Program-made: the position numbers and the translations under genes
Assembly (NCBI GenBank): GCA_039621445.1
Contig: CP154957.1
Coordinates: 15,244,947 to 15,308,946, forward strand
Length of the DNA: 64,000 nt
Reading direction: 5' to 3'
Source: Euglena gracilis
Taxonomy: Eukaryota; Euglenida; Euglenophyceae; Euglenales
Notes under the pieces: generated by a model
What the model was told of the DNA's origin: nothing
Databases searched by the model: none
Seen by the model: the letters and a program-made list of their open reading frames with translations, nothing else
Part shown: positions 54,384 to 64,000 of the stretch, in pieces
Position numbering within the stretch: position 1 is the stretch's first letter
Layout: every line of letters begins with the position of its first letter

Positions 54384-55921
54384 GCATTTCTCCCTGCCGG
54401 TCATTGCTGATTATGGCACCCCTCCTCGTTCCAGTTCTCCTCCCCCCCCTCCTCTGTATCCCCCTGCATCACCATCGGCTATGCAGCTAACCTCCTCCCC
54501 GGGCTTCTTTTTGGGTCAGAAGACACCCCCCCGGGCGGGGGGGGAGGGTGGGAACCACCCACGGGAACCACACCAACCACACAAGGTGAGTGTATGTCCC
54601 TACAGCGCTGGAATTACACCAGAGTTGCTCACCCGGCCAGGCGGAGCAACAAAAGAGCACTGGTGTCAGGGGTCCCTGGCCACTCACCACACAGCAAGCT
54701 GGGCCAGAAGCGAAGTCAGCGCTGGCCATAAACGGACAAGAAGCCTTAGTGCAACCAAGGGGGATTGGGTGGGTGGGTGGGTCTGGGGCTGGACCGCCCT
54801 TGGGGGGGGGGGGGGCCTGGGCCTGAGGCCCAGGAATGGGTTTCGACTCGAAGCGCCGAAAATTTTTGGGAAATGGTTTAAGGTTGCCTGGCTTTGGGGG
54901 TTTCCGCGCCGGGCTGGGGGGGGGGCTGTGGGGATGCAGATTCCGCACCACACGCACCACGTGCAGCACCGAGTGCACATTGAGGCGCACCGCATGAGGA
55001 GAATCATTTCCGAATGTGCAAATTTCACAAATTTCCACCAACAACCCATCTGTACTTGATTTCTATTCTTTTTTTGTCTGGTTTCCTGAAAATCAGCAAG
55101 ACTACTTTTGGCTGCTTGAATCCATTTTGGCTTTATTCTATCATTTTTTTTTGGCTGCTTCTGGTCATTTTTGCGCATTTGTGGCCACTTTAGGCCCCCA
55201 TCTTTGACCAGTTTGACCAGCTTTTGGCCATTTTCTGGCACAGATTCAGTGGCCATTGGTACAGACTTGGTGAGATCTGGTGGCAAAACCAGATGATTTG
55301 GGCCAAAAACAGCTAAAAATAACCCAATAATCCAATAATCGGCCAAGGTGCTTTTTTAATGCAATTTTGTAATCGATGGGTGGTTTTGCGTGTGTTCTTC
55401 TCTCATTCGGTCATTTTAGGTTGTGCCTGATTCTTGTCACGCGGTGCCACATGCGGTGCGCGGTGCATATGGTGCAGAAGCATCCCCCCTGTGGGCTGGG
55501 AGGGACCCCCCCCCCCCGGGTCTTGAAAAGAAGCCTGCTCCTCCCTCTTTCCTTTCTTGGCAGGAACACTGAGGCCTCACTTGATTTGTTTGGGGCCACC
55601 CATCCTTGCGTGCCCGATGCCGAGGTCCTCCAGGCAGCATGTCAGACACCTCGGCCAGGGCTATACAGGAAGGCTTGGTGGGGGGGGGTTGAGAGGGGAA
55701 TAAGAGACACCGAGGGCGAAGCGCAAACACCTATTGAGGTCAGGCTTTGTTTTCTGGCTTTTTGAAGGCGAAGGGTGAGTGTTTTTTGGGGAACCACACT
55801 TCTTGTACTTTGTCCGAACTTTTGTATGCAAAAAGAATATGGAAGAATCAAAAACAAAAAAAATCTTCGGGCACACCCCCCAGGCCTGACACTCCCTCAC
55901 ACAGCTTAATTGAACCGTGTT
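54384..55921. other. Dispersed repeats, no gene
   Basis: 54560-54770 is a relative of the 78-bp repeat region at 21401-21620. 54990-55450 is the empty-site copy of the repeat at 43555-44435. GACACCGAGGGCGAAGC(G/A)CAAA occurs at 55707 and 56344. Confidence 0.6.
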
Positions 55922-56086
55922 TGGGCCGATTTCGAGATTTCAAAAGTCTTAAATCTTCGCCCGAAACACGGTTTCAAACAAGAACAGTGTTTTGGGCCAA
56001 GGTTTTAGGGGGCCCAGGGGCGACTGCGGCGCCTTCGGCGCCGCGGTCCCCGCCCCTGGGCTCCCCCTAACGCTTGGCCCAAACAC
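55922..56086. repeat. Two adjacent long hairpins
   Basis: Hairpin 1 (55922-55975) pairs GAACCGTGTTTGGGCCGA with its imperfect mirror TTCGCCCGAAACACGGTTTC. Hairpin 2 (55987-56086) pairs GTGTTTTGGGCCAAGG, TAGGGGGCCCAGGGGCG and GCGGCGCC with mirrors across a TTCG-like turn, giving a stem of about 45 bp. The phrase GTGTTTGGGCC is common to both, suggesting one foldback element. It could be strongly structured if transcribed. Confidence 0.75.
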
Positions 56087-56465
56087 AGAGCTTGACACAA
56101 AAACGTCCCTTTGGCAGTGTTCAAGAATATTGCCCCTGATGAGGAAGAAAAACAAAGTTTCCAAACAACAATAACTGAACACTCGTTGTCTTTGTGAAGA
56201 AATGAATTTCAAATCAGGGACTTGGCTCACAGTGCCCGGCGTAATTCTTTGGTTGGGTAAAAAAAAGGAGGAGCGAAGCATTCCTTTCCACCGAAGGGAA
56301 AAAATCGCACTACCTCGAGGCAGTCCGAGAAGGGAGGAAGGGACACCGAGGGCGAAGCACAAAGACATTGTGAGGCCATGCCTTGCTCGCCGGCGGTTTT
56401 TTGTGATTGTTTTGGTGCGCTGGGTTAGGAGGCCCCGCTTAGTGCCGCCTCGCCGGTCCTAGGCG
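56087..56465. other. No gene seen
   Basis: Balanced DNA without long homopolymers. Open on + from 56202 to 56462, but with no splice or start support. Confidence 0.4.
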
Positions 56466-57240
56466 GTAGACTGGGGGGGGGGGGTCCTGGGTGGTCGGCC
56501 GACTAGTCGGCCGATCACCCAATTGGTCTGCCGACTAGGCCTGGTCGGCAGCTAGTCGGCGAGACAGGGGGGGGGGGGCCTGGGTGGTCGGCGGACTAGT
56601 CGGCCGACCACCCACTCTAATGTAGTTACGGGCCAGTCTCGCCGACTTTTTATGAAGAAAATTGTATGCAAACTAGTCGATGGCTAGTCGGTGGGCATAA
56701 AAATGGTCTGTGGCGGGTCCAAACCACCCGGAAGTGGTCCGGATGGGGCCAAATAAGTGCCTTACACCAACAGGAACACCCTCAGATGGAAATTTTTGGT
56801 CGGTGGGGGGTCGGTGGGCCCTTGATGGGGTCCGGAGGGGTAAAAAACCAATGACGAAACAGGGATTACATGAAAATCCTTTAGAAATGCAAGCATTCTG
56901 CATCAGGGCAGGCTGAAAACTCCCCCCTCCACCCCCACCCGAGCCCAGATAACAAAATCCCTTCTATGTTGGCAACATACTCAGGGGCTAAGTCGTTTTG
57001 GTGGCTCACTTTGGCATAGGCGGGGGGGGCTCCGCCCCCCCCGCACCCCCCCCCTCAAATAACAAAATCCCTTCTATGTTGGCAACATACTCCGGGGCTA
57101 AGTCGTTTTTGTGGCTCACTTTGGCATAGGCGGGGGGGGGCTCCGCCCCCCCCCCCACCCCCCCCCTCAAATAACAAAATCCCTTCTATGTTGGCAACAT
57201 ACTACGGGGTTAAGTCGTTTTTGTGGCTCACTTTGGTTTG
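56466..57240. mobile_element. Probable diverged relative of the satellite element
   Basis: 56466-56720 has AGACTGGGGGGG, GGCCGACTAGTCGGCCG palindromes, CACTCTAATGTA and GCCGACTTTTTA, the same landmarks and order as the left arm at 26550-26825. Three 110-112-bp units follow (56951, 57061, 57173). Each carries ATAACAAAATCCCTT and TGTTGGCAACATAC, which resembles the satellite's minus strand. No right arm or duplication was found. Confidence 0.5.
56951..57240. repeat. Three tandem units of 110-112 bp
   Basis: The units start AACAAAATCCCTTCTATG at 56951, 57061 and 57173 (the last partial) and contain GGGGCTAAGTCGTTTT, GGCTCACTTTGG and a GGGGGCTCCGCCCCC hairpin. (TTTGG)n follows at 57230-57252. 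Confidence 0.9.
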
Positions 57241-57309
57241 GTTTGGTTTGGTGAGCCTGGGCGAGTACAGGCAACGCGAAAGGGGCTTATTTAGCATTTA
57301 TTGCGGGTA

Positions 57310-57355
57310 GGAAGGAAAATGAAAAATAAAATAAAATAAAATAAAATAAAATAAC
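57310..57355. repeat. (AAAAT)n microsatellite
   Basis: About eight pentamers. It immediately precedes the 56-bp minisatellite. Confidence 0.95.
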
Positions 57356-57359
57356 AATT

Positions 57360-57863
57360 CAGCCCTACCGGACGAGAGCGGGAAGGGGGCAGCACGAACA
57401 ACACAAGCACACGCTCAGCCCTACCGGACGAGAGCGGGAAGGAGGCAGCACGAACAACACCAGCACACGCTCAGCCCTACCGGACGAGCGCGGGAAGGGG
57501 GCAGCACGAACGAAACAAGCACACGCTCAGCCCTACCGGACGAGAGCGGGAAGGGGGCGGCACGAACAACACAAGCACCCGCTCAGCCCTACCGGACGAG
57601 AGCGGGAAGGAGGCAGCACGAACAACACAAGCACACGCTCAGCCCTACCGGACGAGAGCGGGAAGGAGGCAGCACGAACAACACCAGCACACGCTCAGCC
57701 CTACCGGACGAGAGCGGGAAGGGGGCAGCACGAACGAAACAAGCACACGCTCAGCCCTACCGGACGAGAGCGGGAAGGGGGCAGCACAAACAACTCGAGC
57801 CCAAACACAGCCCTACCAAATGAGAGCGAAAAGAGTCAACCCAAACATCACAACCACTCACGT
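57360..57863. repeat. 56-bp minisatellite, about nine copies
   Basis: Units begin CAGCCCTACCGGACGAGAGC at 57360, 57416, 57472, 57528, 57584, 57640, 57696, 57752 and (diverged) 57808. Variant pairs GAGG...ACACCAGC then GGGG...ACGAAAC occur at copies 2-3 and again at 6-7, so a four-copy (224-bp) higher-order unit is present. The last copies decay to the right. Confidence 0.95.
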
Positions 57864-58309
57864 CGAACCAGGGTGGAAAGAGGGCAGCACCAACCAAAAC
57901 GGTGCAATCCATAAAATCGCATTGCAGAGGGTGCATCGCCGTACGGTACATCGCAGTGTGTATAGCACACCATTGCAGAGGTTAATGAGCAAGTGCGCAT
58001 GCCCTTGGTGCTTGACATAGCGATGGTAGATGAATAGGGGGGGAAGAGGATACATGAGCTACAGACATACACAAGAACATATGAAGTGGAGCACCCTGAT
58101 CGAAGCGTTGTGTTGGAGGTTAGAGGGGCGATGAGCAGAAGTCTGCTGAGATGTACAGCGCACCTTCGGAATAGGAGCGATGGAGATGCCAATACGAGGG
58201 AGCTGTTATGTGGCAATCACACAGCACGCATGCAGGGCCTCTCCCAGGATAGTTAGAGATGAGAAAACAATGGTTAACATCACAAGCAAAAACCCTTACA
58301 TCAAATAGG
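57864..58309. other. Unique DNA, no gene called
   Basis: Balanced composition, frames open on both strands for 60-120 codons, no recognised motif. The AT/GC texture differs from the MITE-rich left part of the window. Confidence 0.4.
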
Positions 58310-58900
58310 TCAGGTGGATGCAAACATCGGGGGGGGGAGGTATACCGACAAGGAACGAGAGGAACACAAACGACCACACTCCAAATTGTTCAAGATCCAT
58401 GCGAGCCTTCGTTGGACCCGGAAAGACGGTTGGCACCCACGTGCGTCGTTGCTTGACCAACCCACCAAACCCCGAAAATTGGTGTGCGGTGGAATGTCGA
58501 TATCTGATGTTGTGAAGAATCCTCGTGGGGCAGCTGATAATGTCCGTAATACTATGGCACACAATTCCAAACGAACCCTTGTGGAGAAAAGCATACTCAA
58601 TCGATGTGGTACACTGATGAGGCCCGACCATGTAACACACAGCAAAAGGAAACCTTTTTGCTCAAAAAAATGACGCACTCGGACAACGTTTTCTTCAGGA
58701 AGAAGTGCAATGACCCACCTCTCATTTTGAGATTGCAGAACCGCAGCCAAGTCCGACCTTTCCAGTATTGAAGTGTACGTCCTACCTCTATGCTTTCGCC
58801 CTTTGGTGCGCAGAAAAAGATATAGGTAGGAGTAACAAGGAAAATATAAAATAAATATAAAAGTTGTATTGCCCTTTTCCCCAATTAAGAGGCAGAGCAC
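58310..58900 (-). CDS. Open frame of 196 codons, unrecognised
   Basis: The minus frame runs from an ATG at 58900 to a stop at 58310, with segments such as NERWVIALLPEENVVRVRHF, then LSMLFSTRVRLELCAIVLR, and LIGEKGN at its start. The opposite strand is also open for 119 codons (58314-58673), so one of the two is a shadow. No domain recognised. It lies between the minisatellite and the long broken frame and could be part of the same unit. Confidence 0.3.
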   Translation of the reverse strand: MLCLLIGEKGNTTFIFILYFPCYSYLYLFLRTKGRKHRGRTYTSILERSDLAAVLQSQNERWVIALLPEENVVRVRHFFEQKGFLLLCVTWSGLISVPHRLSMLFSTRVRLELCAIVLRTLSAAPRGFFTTSDIDIPPHTNFRGLVGWSSNDARGCQPSFRVQRRLAWILNNLECGRLCSSRSLSVYLPPPMFAST

Positions 58901-59044
58901 AAGACGCTGTGGGAAGCCCTATGGGCTACGGAAATCAATTCCAAGTTCTTGGCTGTCCTTTTAGGACTTGTTTGATAATGTCAAACTGAAAAATTGAAAG
59001 TAGAAAAGAATACCACCTGCAGAAAGGAGGTCACGTGATCACGT

Positions 59045-59695
59045 GTGATCGTGATCACGATTATCCATAAGCTCTGCCACAATCCTAATTCTGAGACTAT
59101 GCTCAGCATTCAGATTGTGGATGAGCAGTTCTATGGCGAACCACAGAACTGGGATCGTGCCTGGTACACATCCCCCTCCCAGGGCTATAGCCCGATTTCC
59201 CTCATGGACCAGGCTATCCCAGGCCCATGGGGGTTCGGACATAGTCCTGAGGGATATGTTCCAGCACATTGCTGCCGACCTCCTGTCTGCCAAATGGCAA
59301 AAGGAAAAAGGGAAGGAAAGTGCAAAAGCACGCAAAAAAACGCGCAGAAGTGGTTAACCGCTTATGCGGTGCCTACTTATTGCGGCAAAGGGGTAGAAGC
59401 GGAAGAGCCCATTGGGAAATGGGGCTGGAAGGTTTCCTTTCCAGAAAGTCCCATCCACCCAGTTTGGGGTGTGTCTATGACACGCGGGCATAATCGGAAA
59501 AGATTGAAGGGTAGGGTGTGGAAGGAGGGGGCACCTGGCCAGTCATATCTGACCAGGGAGAAACACCTGTTTACAAAACCAACTGCCGGCGACAGCGATA
59601 TTTTGCCCCGGGGGGTAAAGGAGAGAGGAGTGGGGGGCTGGTCAAAAGACCTTAGCAGAAGTTTTGCTGTCTGGCAGTCTTATGTGGCCTTATAG
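59045..59695 (+). CDS. Open frame of 216 codons, unrecognised
   Basis: The first half (TMLSIQIVDEQFYGEPQNWD, SLMDQAIPGPWGFG) reads as protein. From about 59210 the neighbouring + frame looks better (SDIVLRDMFQHIAADLLSAK, then basic KGKESAKARKKT), suggesting a frame change as in the minus-strand frame to the right. It would be convergent with that gene. No function inferred. Confidence 0.3.
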   Translation: MIVITIIHKLCHNPNSETMLSIQIVDEQFYGEPQNWDRAWYTSPSQGYSPISLMDQAIPGPWGFGHSPEGYVPAHCCRPPVCQMAKGKREGKCKSTQKNAQKWLTAYAVPTYCGKGVEAEEPIGKWGWKVSFPESPIHPVWGVSMTRGHNRKRLKGRVWKEGAPGQSYLTREKHLFTKPTAGDSDILPRGVKERGVGGWSKDLSRSFAVWQSYVAL

Positions 59696-60754
59696 CCGAA
59701 AAGTAACAAGTTGGGAGCTATTATTACGGTGTGCGCGCTGTACGCTGTGTGTCTTCTTACTGGCGGCATATACCGCTAGGAGAAGGCTTCACAGCGCTGC
59801 TCGGACACGGTGTTGTCGATGGGGTATCCCCAGAGGCATATACCTCGATAGACGGGCAGTAGCCCAAAAGAGAGGGGGTAATATGTAAAGTAAAAATACA
59901 TATTGGCAGATGTGCCTGGTATAGATACCGAATACAGGGCCTATAGGCCTGATGGAAAGGTCAGAAAAGGGTCCATGGACCTGTGGCCTGTAAGCCTGGG
60001 GTATCTATGGCACAGATGGCCATTTCCTGGGAGTCGGTGGTCTGATCTCCCGTACGTAGTCTCCTTCCGGAGTTTCCACTATCTCCAGTATCGGAGGTTC
60101 GAAATTTACAAGCTGCCTTTCAGGCTCATCTACATCAAAGTCGGGATATTCCCATTTTTGTGTATACCCATCGGGTAATCGTACTCCGAGCCTATTGGCT
60201 TCTCGATGGAGAAAGTTCTGGAGGTTATCCCAGAAGCAAAGTGGCAACATTGCCGGCCAGATCCAAAAATTCAGGCGGGGGTGGTTGCATTGAACCTGTG
60301 GGGGTATCCCCGGATAAACGGCAGGATCTGCCTTGGTGTGCCAACCTGCGACTCGCGCTCGGATGGTGAAGGGCCTTAAAACTTCTCTTACCCAATCGGT
60401 AAATTCCATTTTGTAGGCCTCAGGGGGGTATTCAGGCAACAAAAAGGTAAAACTTGGTCGGTCGTTTCGGCAGGCTTTGTGCCGTAAAAAGTGGGTATAT
60501 CACCCTGTCCCAATCGGAGTCTTGAAAAATATATGGCACTTTGGCCTTGCCTGCTGACTCGACTGCGAGTCGGACAGCTGCGCTGTCAAGATGAAAATCT
60601 TTGGCGATTCCGCCTGTGCGGTAGCTGTGTACCGCCTTAAACTTCTTGAACTGAGTAGAAATTGATTTGGGACTTATAGTCCTGCTTGAATTTGACCAGA
60701 TGGTCTTCATTTTCTGGTATGACTCTAGTCATACCGCCAGTGGCAGGTAGCCAA

Positions 60755-60990
60755 AAATCTGCCTGTAGGCAGTTGATGCAACGGACAGGTATGTCCTTGT
60801 CATAATCGTTTTCCGTCCAGCGGAAATTGTCCATATTGGACCATGTCAGTAGGCAATCGCCACAAACCAGTGCTGCGCAATTGCGCACATATGCATCATG
60901 GTGGAAGCTTATGCTGTCCGGGTTGCGTGTGCAGATATGCACTGCGGGCATGTCGTTTCGTAGCCTATGGCATGCTGTACATAACCACAA
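60755..60990 (-). other. Cysteine/histidine cluster, putative zinc-binding module
   Basis: The minus-strand product shows C-x2-C (CTAC), H-x-C (HIC), C-x5-C-x2-C (CAALVCGDC) and C-x2-C (CINC) within about 75 residues. The spacing suggests one or two zinc sites of ribbon or RING-like type. Identity not established. Confidence 0.45.
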
Positions 60991-61439
60991 TAGTGGATCG
61001 TTATCCTGGAAATCCAGTACGAAATTTCCTCCAAAATATTGGGCTAATACCCTTGGAGATTTCGCATTCCAAAAACGCCAAGTGTGGCTGGTTGTGAAAA
61101 TTCCGGGTTGATCCCGGTGGAACAAGGGCTTAATCCACTTGTTCAGCCAGGGGTCACTGCTATTGCGGATCATATTGATCCTAGCCTGGCGGGTGTTGAG
61201 GGGGTCCACTCTGGACAGTACGTCCTCAGTCCAAAATGGCTCATCGGCCTCGTGAGGGACATTTGACCGAATCGGTCTGATTGTGGGTTTGCGCTTAGCG
61301 CCTTCAGAGGTTGCAGCCACATAGCTGGCCATGGGTATCGTAGGCCTATGGCCTGTGCCAGAGCCATCTCCACCAGACGGTGGTGGCTCATCATCCCGCC
61401 GCTGTTCAGCGGGCTTGCAGCCTTCGGCTGAAGGTTTAG

Positions 61440-62460
61440 CCTTAGGCTTCTTATGCCTGCCATATCGGCGTTCTTCACGAGGGTCTGCCGGAGGCAGTGG
61501 TCTTTCCGCCGTTGGCGGTTTCGGGGCTGCCGGTTTGGCAGGAGGTGCCAATGCTGCCGGTTTGGCAGGAGGCGGTTGCATTTCCGCCGTTGGCGGTGCA
61601 GGTGCAGCTGGTTTAGCTGCTGGGACATCCAACTCCATTGGAGTTGTAGCCGTAGGCTGTACGGCTGTTGAGCTGCTATCTGCCGTAGTAACCCTTTGGG
61701 TTTCGGGAGGGGATGTGGCTGGTGAGCCTCGAGGGGTCAGTACTGCTGATACTGCGGACATCGCCGCGGTCAGACCCTGTAACACACCACCTAAAACACC
61801 TGTAGGTATTGTTGGTGATGCGACAGGTTCTGTCGGGGTTGGTGCCGTTGGCACTACTGGTAAGGCTAGGGGTGGTACCGGAGGTACCGGTGGCCGTTCG
61901 GCCTCGGATGCCGGAGATTCAGACTCTGAGCTGACATCTCCTTCAGGCGGAAGAGGTGTCCTGGACCCTATTGGGACTGATGGAAGGACTGATTGCTGAG
62001 GTTCATCAGCACGTATGTCTTCCAGGCCTTCCATGCGGTCTTCACCGCTCTCACCATCACTCTCCTCACTGTCTTCCACCGTTTCTGGTGAGGCGGCAGG
62101 GGCTGCTGGCTGTTCCGCTGTAGCGGTAGGCACAGCTGTTGGTTGCGCAATCGCGCTGGTGGGGGGTGCCGCAATAGCGGGCTGGGGTGAGGAGGTAGCG
62201 ACAGAAGATTGACTCTCCTGAAATCCCATAGGGATAAATGGTTCCGCAGTAGCCGATAGGCTGGAACCTAGGTAACGCCGACCACGCCCGAAGACGGGTG
62301 GCGGTGTCTCACCAGGAATACCCTGGGGAACAGGCGTTGCCGGTTGCGGCTGCGTTGTGGGTACTGATGCCGGTTGCGGCTGTGTTGAAGGTTCCGCTGG
62401 CGGAACTTCCGAAGCCGGTTGCGGCTTTGGGACAGGTGCCTGTGGCACCTGTCTTTTCCG
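61440..62460 (-). other. Pro/Ala-rich linker of the long minus-strand frame
   Basis: Repeated QPQPAS/TQPQPAT and PPAKPAAPAPPTAE motifs with acidic patches (EDSEESDGESGEDR) indicate a disordered spacer between the two cysteine-containing regions. It is uninterrupted for the full length, so selection on this frame was recent or the sequence error rate is low here. Confidence 0.6.
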
Positions 62461-64000
62461 TAATCGGAAAAGATCCCATGGTTTCCTTTCGTCTTCAACC
62501 ATTCTGTGGTTGAAGCGCAGGAGGGGTAGGGCCATGCCCAGCTCGTTTCGTCTGCCGCCTTGGAAAAACGGCTGGAACAACGCTCTATCGAGCGTATCGC
62601 CGAATCGGCGTTTGACATAATCGTCTATGCTTTCCTTCTCGAACCTAGGCCTGATGGGGACATAGTCCGGAGGAATTTCCCTATCGGGATTGAGATAATA
62701 ATATATCTCCATAATCTGGCAGGTCCAAGCCCTGAACCAGAATTGCTGCAAATACAGCAGGAGTTGACGGTGGTTGCGTCGCCCATTCGAGCTTTGGTGA
62801 ACATCCTTTGGATTTCTGCAAAGGTGCAGGAGCATGATGCGCTTTGGCGCTGTCGCGGGATATTGGCCTGTTGGCCTTCCTCGTCCTGGCCTTCGGCCTG
62901 TGGTTGAGTACTGCGTACTCCGAATCCCCAGAAGTCCACTGCAAACTTTTCGTGACAGTGGGTGCATCTGACGATATACGTCTGGGGGAAGCGGAGGTCA
63001 ATATCGACCACTTCAAAATGATAGGCATATTGCCAGTGGTAGAAGACTTGCAGATTGCTGCAGAACATGTTCTCTGCCAATTTGGCAATATTGTCAGGCA
63101 GTGGGTAGATTTCCCACTCCAGGCCTTTTGGGCCTACACTGCGAATGCAGTCGAATAACTGCCGTAGCAAATCTTTACCTGTATTGTATCGGTCTTCCCG
63201 ACCGCAATCCAGATAAGGATATCCACAGGAGTTCAGGAATCTGCCGAAATTTTGGGTGGGGTATCCCGCCCAGAACCAAACGTGCCAGAATCCCGGCAGA
63301 GCGTCCAGTATCGGACCGAGGGTTAGGTTGCCCTCATAGGCATACAGAGTTCCATCATGGTGGAAATCCCGGTTACGCTCCAAATAGAGCTGTCGGGTCA
63401 CGGTCACAACGGGAGATGCGACCAAGATTGGGAGAGAAAGGTTCGTTTTGGAACTTTCGCATGGCCTCGAATGCGAGTTCACGGTTGCTTTTGATATGCT
63501 CGAATAGAGCTTCCATGTCGTCCTCATAGACGTTCCGGTATTGGCCTTTCTGGCCTTTGCCTTGGCCTTTTTGGCCTGCTGTCGGTGCTCGTTTGGGAGC
63601 ACTTTTGGCTTTACCCTTGCCCGATCGGGCTTCGCTTCGGGCAATCTCTTCTCTTGCTTGTTTCCAAGCATGAGGATTGAGATTGGCCGCAAAACGAGGG
63701 CCGATAAAGGCAGGATTTACATCGCTCGCACGTCCAAGCAATTCCTGCGGGGCATAAGCCATTTTGGCTGCTGGGTAGGCTGCAGGTTGATCCTGCATAT
63801 CCGCCAAAAATGGTGGATTGTTGATGGGCAGGGGTTCGCCTCTAGGCGGATCGATATAGGTGGGGTTGCGTACACGTTCGAGGGTATCCTCGAAAATTTT
63901 GTTTACGCGTGCACGCTCTGCAGCTTCGTGCTCGATTTCTGCCCTATGGGCTCTTTGGGCCAGTTCGGCCTGTTCGAGCTGTTGCTGCGTGGGTTCGGGA

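Larger units (their letters stand above)
60005..64000 (-). pseudogene. Long minus-strand coding region (about 1,330 codons) with four frame breaks, 5' end outside window
   Basis: The minus strand is open nearly throughout, but the protein-like frame switches at about 63400, 62760-62830, 60650-60690 and 60440. The frame continues past the right edge (LERVRNPTYIDPP near 63850), so the start is not in the window; the stop is at 60005. In order the product has: a basic Lys/Gly/Ala-rich part (GKGKAKSAPKRA, QKGQGKGQKG); a FHHDGTLYAYEG region with VRCTHC and DFWGFG; FEKESIDDYVKRRFG; a long Pro/Ala/Ser-rich linker (about 62460-61440); and a second region with LWLCTACHRL, FHHDAYVRNCAALVCGDCLL and VRCINCLQADFW. 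The C-terminus is ENEDHLVKFKQDYK followed by an acidic tail. I do not recognise the family. The breaks may be decay, programmed shifts, tiny introns, or read errors (one lies in a T5 run). Confidence 0.6.

Noticed and set aside
58314-58673. 119-codon plus-strand frame
   Set aside because: Overlaps a longer minus-strand frame. Neither has recognisable motifs; the longer is listed with low confidence only.
60827-62907. Plus-strand frames opposite the long minus-strand region
   Set aside because: They mirror the Pro/Ala-rich linker (reading as Gly/Ala/Val) and cysteine regions, as expected of shadows.
1-64000. Transposase or reverse transcriptase gene
   Set aside because: No DDE-type, hAT dimerisation, integrase or reverse-transcriptase motif was recognised in any plausible frame, so all elements are treated as non-autonomous.
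1-64000. tRNA, rRNA or snRNA genes
   Set aside because: No cloverleaf with correctly spaced A and B boxes and no rRNA-like conserved block was found by eye; a covariance search would be needed to exclude them.

Overview
This is nuclear DNA of a eukaryote, most likely a unicellular alga or other protist. The evidence is small GC-rich exons (roughly 90-280 bp) bounded by GT...AG signals whose phases match across introns. These exons sit in a sea of short transposons, microsatellites and G/C homopolymers of 7-20 bases. No bacterial signature was seen (no operons, no Shine-Dalgarno starts). I cannot name the lineage from sequence alone. A dinoflagellate or other TE-rich alga is a guess, based only on intron bloat and repeat density.

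0-57 kb, + strand: fragments of intron-rich genes. The best gene is an eIF4E-family translation factor spread over five phase-compatible exons (15390-22914), with introns swollen by transposons. Upstream are a four-exon unidentified gene piece (2770-4361) and a two-exon unidentified piece (10697-11735). Downstream are isolated exon candidates at 34298-34640, 41748-41899, 43363-43504 and 53037-53209. Little in the intervening DNA looks like protein-coding gene.

Mobile elements dominate. Several short, apparently non-autonomous DNA-transposon families can be delimited exactly by target-site duplications. (1) A hAT-like MITE of about 250-300 bp with CAGGG/CCCTG ends and 8-bp duplications (2389, 9964, 24928, 43110, and a composite copy at 38183-40867). 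(2) A CATACCATTGCT-ended family, one copy of which contains a family-1 element. (3) A CAGGCTTTTGC-ended family (16730, 53967). (4) A G-tract/AAATGCAAC-ended family (35639, 47021). (5) A TA-duplicating family with a GTCGTACGAC core (36696, 43997, 51643). The centrepiece is a 6.95-kb element (26550-33500). It is flanked by a 9-10-bp direct repeat, has about 270-bp inverted arms, and its interior is almost wholly a 77-bp satellite of about 83 monomers with a 1507-bp higher-order period. No transposase was recognised, so all would need enzymes from elsewhere.

57-64 kb: the character of the DNA changes. Long G/C runs nearly vanish and a 56-bp minisatellite marks the transition. The last 4 kb of the minus strand is almost continuously open (about 1,330 codons, running off the right edge) but broken by four frame changes. 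It encodes an unrecognised protein with CxxC motifs and a Pro/Ala-rich linker. This may be another large element, an acquired gene, or a different chromosomal domain; an assembly join is also possible.
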